NCBI GenBank assembly: GCA_964460345.1
Contig: CAYWRO010000109.1
Coordinates: 1-9,549 of the forward strand
Source: CAYWRO01 sp964460345
GTDB taxonomy: Bacteria; Planctomycetota; Phycisphaerae; Phycisphaerales; UBA1924
DNA: 9,549 nucleotides
Direction of reading: 5' to 3'
Shown here: piece after piece, positions 5,716 to 9,549 of the stretch
How the letters are laid out: each line of letters begins with the position of its first letter
Position numbering within the stretch: the stretch's first letter is position 1
Translations under genes and position numbers: made by a program
The notes under the pieces: model-generated
What the model was told of the DNA's origin: nothing
Seen by the model: only the letters and a program-made list of their open reading frames with translations
Database searches by the model: none

Positions 5716-6699
5716 ATGCCCTCTCTCGCCTTTCTAAACGGCGCTTTCCTGACCCCCAACGAAGCCACCGTCGCCGCGTTGGATTCCGGGCTCCAGCACG
5801 GCGTTGGACTCTTTGAAACCATGCTCGGCGGCACCGGGCCGGACGGCGAAGCTCGCGTCGTTCGCCTTGGCGACCACCTCGACCGTCTTGCCACCTCCGC
5901 ACGTGAACTCCGCCTCAGCGACTCGATCCGCACCCAGGCGCTCGGAGACGCTGTGCTGGAAACGCTCCGCCGCAGCGCCCTTCCCCGCGCGCGCATCCGA
6001 CTCACCGTCACGGGCGGCGGGGTGAACCTGCTCCCCTCGTCCTCGTCCAGCGGCAACGAGCCGCACGCGCCGCCTCGGATCGATCCGACGATCCTGATCG
6101 TCGCTCAACCCGCCACCGTCTACCCGGATGAGATGTTCGCCCGCGGTGTGCGCATCACCATCGCCGATGCTCGCGTCAACCCGCTCATGCCCGATCAGGC
6201 GCACAAGACGCTCAACTACTGGTGGCGGCTTCGCGAACTGCAGCAGGCCTCCGCGAAGGGCGCGGCGGAGGCGCTCGTCTTCCAGGTCACCAATCACCTT
6301 GCGGGCGGCTGCGTCTCCAACGCCTTCATCGTCACGAAGCGCGAGGGACGCCCGACGCTCCTCACGCCCATGGCGCGTGGCGATGCGCCCCCCGAGCCCA
6401 CCCCTGGCACGGAACCTGCCCGCGGCACGGTCCTGCCCAGCCCGGTTCTCCCCGGCATTACGCGCGCCGCCATCCTGGACGCCGCGGCGGAGGAGGGGCT
6501 CGCGGTCGAGCGCCGCATGGTCACCATCGATGAGGTGCTCGGGGCGGATGAGCTGTTCCTTACCAACTCCTCCTGGGGCGTGCTGCCGATCGTCGCCGTG
6601 GAGCGCGAGGCGATCGCGGACGCCCACCCGGGCCCGATCACCGAGCGGCTCCGCACCGCCTGGGCGGCGATGGTCGAGCGCGAACTGGCCGGCGAGTAA
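5716..6699 (+). CDS. Class IV aminotransferase / aminodeoxychorismate lyase-like PLP enzyme (327 aa)
   Basis: This is a PLP enzyme of the fold shared by branched-chain aminotransferase (IlvE), D-amino acid aminotransferase and aminodeoxychorismate lyase (PabC). Visible signatures: FLNGAF near the start, LDSGLQHGVGLFETM at 22-36, RLGDHLDRL with R50, and the lysine that binds PLP in AHKTLNYWW (K164). The phosphate-loop region is GCVSNAFIV (198-206), followed by PGITRAAIL and LFLTNSSWGVLPI near the end. The last motif looks more like PabC/D-aminotransferase than IlvE. Two loop expansions are present: a serine run at about 108-112 and a proline-rich stretch at about 222-245. The Glu that normally precedes the GxxxN loop is Gly197 here. 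Start ATG 5716 (MPSLAF) is 28 nt after the EEP stop, so the two genes are likely co-transcribed. Reaction not assignable from sequence alone. Confidence 0.88.
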   Translation: MPSLAFLNGAFLTPNEATVAALDSGLQHGVGLFETMLGGTGPDGEARVVRLGDHLDRLATSARELRLSDSIRTQALGDAVLETLRRSALPRARIRLTVTGGGVNLLPSSSSSGNEPHAPPRIDPTILIVAQPATVYPDEMFARGVRITIADARVNPLMPDQAHKTLNYWWRLRELQQASAKGAAEALVFQVTNHLAGGCVSNAFIVTKREGRPTLLTPMARGDAPPEPTPGTEPARGTVLPSPVLPGITRAAILDAAAEEGLAVERRMVTIDEVLGADELFLTNSSWGVLPIVAVEREAIADAHPGPITERLRTAWAAMVERELAGE

Positions 6700-6716
6700 A
6701 TCTTCGCGCACCGCCA

Positions 6717-6744
6717 TTGACACTTTAGCGATTGCTGATATATT
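6717..6744 (+). promoter_or_regulatory. Near-consensus sigma-70 promoter of the arsR-type gene, leaderless arrangement
   Basis: TTGACA at 6717-6722 and TATATT at 6739-6744 are separated by 16 bp. The expected transcription start, about 7 nt after the -10 box, falls on the ATG at 6751, and there is no Shine-Dalgarno site. Between the boxes, TTTAGC (6724-6729) and GCTGAT (6734-6739) form an imperfect inverted repeat over a GATT centre. A self-repressing ArsR protein could bind there. Confidence 0.75.
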
Positions 6745-6750
6745 GCGTCC

Positions 6751-7158
6751 ATGAGCCGAGCCGCGGCGGACGCTTCCGTCTTCCACGCCATCGCGGATCC
6801 CACCCGCCGCGCCGTCCTCGACCTGCTGCGCGATGGGGAGCGAACCGTTGGCGACCTGTTCGAGCAGGTCCGCCAGGTCACTGGCGCGGCTCGCATGACG
6901 CAATCGGCCTTCAGCCAGCACCTTGCGGTGCTGCGTCGAGCCGGGCTCGTTCGTGATCGCAAGGAGGGGCGTCTGCGGTTCTACGCCTTCGATCCCGCGC
7001 CGCTCACGGAGGTAGTGGACTGGATCGTCGCGTACGAACAGTTCTGGGATGACAAACTGGACAATCTCGGCCGCTATCTCGACCAGACGCACGGCCGCGC
7101 GGGGGAACCAGCACCGGCTTCGGCGCAACGCCGGCAATCCAAAGGGAGTTCCAGGTGA
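6751..7158 (+). CDS. ArsR-family winged-helix repressor, metal-free type (135 aa)
   Basis: This is a DNA-binding repressor of the ArsR/SdpR class. Residues 10-22 (VFHAIADPTRRAV) and 23-46 are the usual opening, ADPTRRxVLDLLRDGE. The recognition helix is TQSAFSQHLAVLRRAGLV (50-67), and the wing is DRKEGRLRFYAFDPAPL (69-85). A tail helix, VVDWIVAYEQFWDDKL, fits dimerisation. There is no cysteine in the whole protein, which speaks against thiol metal sensing. The loop before the recognition helix (RQVTGAARM) is about eight residues longer than usual. The gene overlaps the next one by 4 nt (GTGA), the common ArsR plus SRPBCC pairing, in which the repressor is thought to control its partner. Translation probably starts on a leaderless mRNA. 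The final 20 residues are a basic, disordered extension that also carries the partner's ribosome binding site. Confidence 0.92.
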   Translation: MSRAAADASVFHAIADPTRRAVLDLLRDGERTVGDLFEQVRQVTGAARMTQSAFSQHLAVLRRAGLVRDRKEGRLRFYAFDPAPLTEVVDWIVAYEQFWDDKLDNLGRYLDQTHGRAGEPAPASAQRRQSKGSSR

Positions 7159-7760
7159 GCAAGCCGCCTGTGACAAGACAAGGACGCTCACCGATGAACT
7201 CGTCTACTGAGGCTGTGACCACGTCCGAAGCTGGAACCGGTAACAAGCAGAAGTCGTTCACGAAGAGCGTCTTCTACCCACACTCGCCGGAGCGCGTCTG
7301 GGTCGCCCTTACCGACCCGCGCGCCCTGGCGGAGTGGCTCATGCCCAACAACTTCGAGCCGCGCCTCGGTTGTAAGTTCCGCTTTCAGACCGACCCGCAA
7401 CCCGGCTGCGGCAACGGCATCACCGACTGCGAGGTGATCGAGTTCGATCCGCCGCGTCGGATGACATGGCTGTGGACGAGTTGGCTCAAGAACAATCGCG
7501 CCGGCGGGCCGATGCACATCGAATGGGAACTTGCCCCCGAAGAAGGCGGCACGCGTCTTACGTTGCGGCAGACGGGTCTCGAAGTGCTGCCGTGGTACAT
7601 GCGCCCCATGATGACCTTCGGCTGGGGCACAATGCTCAAGCGGTGGGTGCCGAAAGTCGTCAACAATGTCGGAAACGACGGGTCGTTCACCCCGGGCGCG
7701 ATTCCCCTCAACAAGCGATGCTACAAAGTTTCAACGCTTCCGGACGACCTCGTGTACTGA
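7155..7760 (+). CDS. SRPBCC / AHSA1-domain protein paired with ArsR repressor (201 aa)
   Basis: The protein has a helix-grip (START/Bet v1-like) fold with a hydrophobic cavity, of the AHSA1 branch often encoded next to ArsR regulators. The domain begins at about residue 34: SFTKSVFYPHSPERVWVALTDP, then LAEWLMPNNF, LGCKFRF, CEVIEFDPPRRMTWLW, MHIEWELAPEEGGTRLTLRQTGLE. It ends with a helix around GTMLKRWVPKVVNNV. A 25-residue tail, FTPGAIPLNKRCYKVS onward, follows and is longer than in the minimal domain. The GTG start at 7155 is supported by AAAGGGAG at 7141-7148 with 6-nt spacing and by the 4-nt overlap with arsR. An ATG at 7194 would lose this site. Residues 1-33 are polar and probably flexible. 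No signal peptide, so it is cytoplasmic. The ligand is unknown. Confidence 0.88.
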   Translation: MSKPPVTRQGRSPMNSSTEAVTTSEAGTGNKQKSFTKSVFYPHSPERVWVALTDPRALAEWLMPNNFEPRLGCKFRFQTDPQPGCGNGITDCEVIEFDPPRRMTWLWTSWLKNNRAGGPMHIEWELAPEEGGTRLTLRQTGLEVLPWYMRPMMTFGWGTMLKRWVPKVVNNVGNDGSFTPGAIPLNKRCYKVSTLPDDLVY

Positions 7761-7785
7761 ACGCACCATCGGCGCCAGGCATTCA

Positions 7786-7799
7786 CATCTGATCAGATG
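7786..7799. promoter_or_regulatory. Perfect 14-bp palindrome between SRPBCC and DUF1579 genes
   Basis: CATCTGATCAGATG is identical to its reverse complement, with no spacer. It lies 25 nt after the SRPBCC stop and 5 nt before the Shine-Dalgarno site of the next gene. The spot suits an operator or an RNA element at the start of the DUF1579 transcript. No recognisable promoter accompanies it. Confidence 0.5.
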
Positions 7800-7818
7800 A
7801 ACTGAAAAGGAGCCCCCC

Positions 7819-8559
7819 ATGCATCTGAAGCCTTCGCATTGTGCCCACGTTATCGTCGCCACCATCATCGGTTCCGCCGGCGCGATTGCCGGTTACTCCG
7901 CCGCGCAGCCGGAGGAACGCGGCCGGTCTGAGCAGCGTCAGCCGCAACGCGATCGCCAGCCCCAACGCGACCGCCAGCAGCAGGTCGAAGCCCCGGCGGG
8001 ACAGGATCTCGAGACGGACATGCAGGCGGCAATGGAAGCCTGGACCAAGTCCATGACCCCCGGCGAGCCGCACAAGTTTCTCGAGCAGTTCGAAGGCGAA
8101 TGGGACACCACCATGCGCATGTTCTGGGATCCGACGGATCCGGAATCGGTTCAGGAGAGCAAGGGCACAACGACGAACACAATGATCTTCGACGGCCGCT
8201 TTCTCCAGCAGGAGTTCAAGGGCAGCCTCGACATGCCCGGCCCGGACGGCCAGATGCAGTCGCTCCCCTTCGAGGGCCTCGGCCTCACTGGCTACAACAA
8301 CACGCGCAAGCAGTACATCGGCACGTGGGCCGACAGCATGACCACAGACATCATCTACCTCACCGGCAACCTCAGCCAGGATGAGAAGCAGCTCACGATG
8401 TTCGCGAAGATGGACGAGCCGATGACCGGCGAAATCGGCAAGACAGTCAAGTTCGTCACGCGGATCGAGAGCCCCGACAAGCACGTTTTCGAAGCGTGGG
8501 AAGTGCTGTACGGAGACCCCTTCAAGGTCTTTGAGATCGTCTACGAAAAGGCCGAGTAG
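7819..8559 (+). CDS. Exported DUF1579-domain protein (246 aa)
   Basis: AAAAGGAG at 7805-7812 lies 6 nt before the ATG and gives the best ribosome binding site in the window. A Sec signal peptide (VIVATIIGSAGAIAGYSAA) ends at about residue 29. A low-complexity linker with two copies of RQPQRD (residues 40-51) plus a QQQ run separates it from the folded domain. From about residue 84 the DUF1579 pattern is clear: HKFLEQFEGEWDTTMRMFWDP, MIFDGRFLQQEFKG, LPFEGLGLTGYNNTRKQYIGTWADSMTT, IIYLTGNLS, and closing strands FVTRIES and EAWEVLY. This family is a predicted beta-barrel/sheet protein whose function is unproven. Position 58 bp after the SRPBCC gene and before a strong terminator suggests it is the last gene of the ArsR module, though an own promoter is possible. 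Confidence 0.87.
   Translation: MHLKPSHCAHVIVATIIGSAGAIAGYSAAQPEERGRSEQRQPQRDRQPQRDRQQQVEAPAGQDLETDMQAAMEAWTKSMTPGEPHKFLEQFEGEWDTTMRMFWDPTDPESVQESKGTTTNTMIFDGRFLQQEFKGSLDMPGPDGQMQSLPFEGLGLTGYNNTRKQYIGTWADSMTTDIIYLTGNLSQDEKQLTMFAKMDEPMTGEIGKTVKFVTRIESPDKHVFEAWEVLYGDPFKVFEIVYEKAE
7936..7971 (+). repeat. Two tandem 18-bp repeats coding RQPQRD
   Basis: Copies at 7936-7953 and 7954-7971 differ at three bases, all third codon positions with no amino acid change. They encode a charged Gln/Arg/Pro linker between signal peptide and DUF1579 domain. Confidence 0.8.
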
Positions 8560-8589
8560 CCGTCGAAAGCGGCAACCAGGCTCGACACC

Positions 8590-8630
8590 GGACCGGCCCA
8601 GGCGCACGCCTCGGCCGGTCCATTTTTCTT
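8590..8630 (+). terminator. Strong intrinsic terminator after DUF1579 gene
   Basis: A perfect 9-bp stem GGACCGGCC (8590-8598) / GGCCGGTCC (8613-8621) is extended by an inner AGGCG-CA-CGCCT stem across one C/C mismatch. It is followed directly by ATTTTTCTT. It begins 30 nt after the stop codon and separates the ArsR module from sucD. Confidence 0.92.
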
Positions 8631-8713
8631 GCCGCCCCACCCCGCCGCCCCTACCGTGGCTCCAGCCGGTGCCCGCCGCGGCGAGAACTCCGCCCGGACT
8701 GGCCCGGACCATT

Positions 8714-8730
8714 CGCCAATACCATTGGCG
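8714..8730. promoter_or_regulatory. 17-bp inverted repeat upstream of sucD
   Basis: CGCCAAT-ACC-ATTGGCG is a perfect 7-bp inverted repeat with a 3-nt centre, 41 nt before the sucD start and 31 nt before its Shine-Dalgarno site. It could be an operator, or a tight hairpin in the sucD leader. The rest of 8631-8771 is GC-rich with no other feature I can support. Confidence 0.5.
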
Positions 8731-8761
8731 TTCGACTCCAGCCTGACGTCTTCAGCCTCAC

Positions 8762-8766
8762 AGGAG
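8762..8766 (+). promoter_or_regulatory. Ribosome binding site of sucD
   Basis: AGGAG lies 5 nt before the ATG at 8772 and fixes this start, which also gives the normal SucD N-terminus. Confidence 0.8.
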
Positions 8767-8771
8767 CCCCC

Positions 8772-9549
8772 ATGGCCGTCCTCGTCAATGCCGATACCAA
8801 AGTCATCTGCCAGGGCATCACCGGCTCGTTCGGGGCGGCCCACTCCAAGGGCTGCTATCTCTACGGCACGCAGCTCGTCGGCGGCGTCACCCCGGGCAAG
8901 GGCGGTCAGAAGTTCGAGATCGATTCGGATTCGGCCGTCCCCGTTTTCGACACCGTGGAGCAGGCTGTCCGCCAGACCGGCGCAACGGCCACCATGATCT
9001 TCGTCCCTCCCGCCTTTACCATGGACGCGATCCTCGAGGCCGCGGATGCGGGCCTTTCGGTCATCTGTGCCATTACCGAGGGCGTGCCGGTCAATGACAT
9101 GATCAAGGTGCGATCGGTCCTCGACTCGATGAATGCCACTCGTGCCCCGGCCGATCAGATCATCCTGATCGGCCCCAACTGCCCCGGCATCATCACCCCA
9201 GGTCCGAAGACCGGCTCCGGGGAGCGCTCGACCGACCCGTACACCAGCGGCAGGAACGGGGGCGGCGGCTGCAAGATCGGCATCATGCCGGGGTACATCC
9301 ACACCCACATCAGCGAGGCGAAGACCGGCAAGGCGGTCGGCATCGTCTCCCGCTCCGGCACGCTCACCTACGAGGCCGTCTGGCAGACCTCCGGCCGCGG
9401 CCTGGCCCAGTCGACCTGCATCGGCATCGGCGGCGACCCGATCCGCGGCCTCAACCACATCGACTGCCTCCGCCTCTTCGAGGAGGATCCCGACACGCAC
9501 GGCGTCCTCATGATCGGCGAGATTGGCGGAACCGACGAAGAGGAGGCCG
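8772..9549 (+). CDS. sucD: Succinyl-CoA synthetase (ADP/GDP-forming) alpha subunit, 3' end outside window
   Basis: The alpha subunit of succinyl-CoA synthetase binds CoA, carries the phosphohistidine, and with SucB/SucC makes ATP or GTP from succinyl-CoA in the TCA cycle. In the 259 residues present, the CoA-binding Rossmann domain shows VICQGITGSFGAAHSKG and GTQLVGGVTPGKGGQ (33-46). After it come ATMIFVPPAFTMDAILEA, ICAITEGVPVNDM and IILIGPNCPGIITPG (130-144). The second domain shows CKIGIMPG, GIVSRSGTLTYEAV (190-203), QSTCIGIGGDPIRG and VLMIGEIGG. Between TPG and CKIGI there is a Gly/Ser/Thr-rich insertion of about 22 residues, and about five extra residues lie before VGIVSRSG. The active-site histidine lies beyond the window. 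The beta-subunit gene is not seen upstream; it may lie elsewhere or follow. The reading frame is open to the edge, so the gene looks intact. Confidence 0.94.
   Translation, partial: MAVLVNADTKVICQGITGSFGAAHSKGCYLYGTQLVGGVTPGKGGQKFEIDSDSAVPVFDTVEQAVRQTGATATMIFVPPAFTMDAILEAADAGLSVICAITEGVPVNDMIKVRSVLDSMNATRAPADQIILIGPNCPGIITPGPKTGSGERSTDPYTSGRNGGGGCKIGIMPGYIHTHISEAKTGKAVGIVSRSGTLTYEAVWQTSGRGLAQSTCIGIGGDPIRGLNHIDCLRLFEEDPDTHGVLMIGEIGGTDEEEA

Noticed and set aside
5734..7191. Long minus-strand open frame (485 codons) opposite the aminotransferase and arsR genes
   Set aside because: It is an antisense shadow caused by high GC; the translation is low-complexity, rich in Arg/Gly/Asp, with no domain, while the plus strand carries clear protein families.
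8541..9500. Minus-strand open frame (319 codons) opposite sucD
   Set aside because: SucD is unambiguous on the plus strand; the antisense translation is a compositional shadow.

Overview
The window reads as a chromosomal segment of a GC-rich Gram-negative bacterium, most likely a planctomycete of the Phycisphaerae type. This rests on the high G+C in third codon positions, a small protein ending in an acidic RRTTIEEIEIE tail, proline-rich loop insertions in housekeeping enzymes, DUF1579 and lipocalin-like exported proteins, and Shine-Dalgarno sites that are strong before some genes and absent before others. The lineage is an inference. No mobile element, tRNA, rRNA or CRISPR array is visible.

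Layout, left to right. (1) 1-623, plus strand: the end of a sugar-type ABC transporter permease, followed at once by a small uncharacterised protein. (2) 783-1436, plus: a two-helix membrane protein with an NTF2-like domain, convergent with (3) a minus-strand pair at 1455-3214: an exported lipoprotein with two SPOR-like repeats, then a single-helix membrane protein of unknown function whose annotated start overlaps it. (4) 3215-3499: a divergent intergenic region rich in inverted and direct repeats. (5) 3500-3865, plus: flgM (anti-sigma-28 factor) with its own terminator-like hairpin. (6) 3967-6699, plus: an exported lipocalin-like protein, a membrane-anchored endonuclease/exonuclease/phosphatase-family (EEP) protein, and a class IV aminotransferase. 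(7) 6717-8630, plus: a module with a near-consensus promoter, an ArsR-type repressor, an overlapping SRPBCC/AHSA1 protein, an exported DUF1579 protein, and a strong intrinsic terminator. (8) 8772-9549, plus: the 5' three quarters or more of sucD (succinyl-CoA synthetase alpha), running off the window, with its own ribosome binding site and an upstream 17-bp inverted repeat.

The best-supported functional unit is region 7. The ArsR gene appears to be transcribed as a leaderless mRNA from TTGACA-N16-TATATT, and the repressor and SRPBCC genes overlap by 4 nt. The DUF1579 gene 58 bp further on may be read through from them or controlled separately through a perfect 14-bp palindrome in the gap.

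I see no clear new defence, mobile or biosynthetic system. The most interesting items are the tandem SPOR-like lipoprotein, a Gly replacing the usual cofactor-binding Glu in the aminotransferase, a Gly/Ser/Thr-rich insertion in SucD, and several well-formed inverted repeats in promoter regions.
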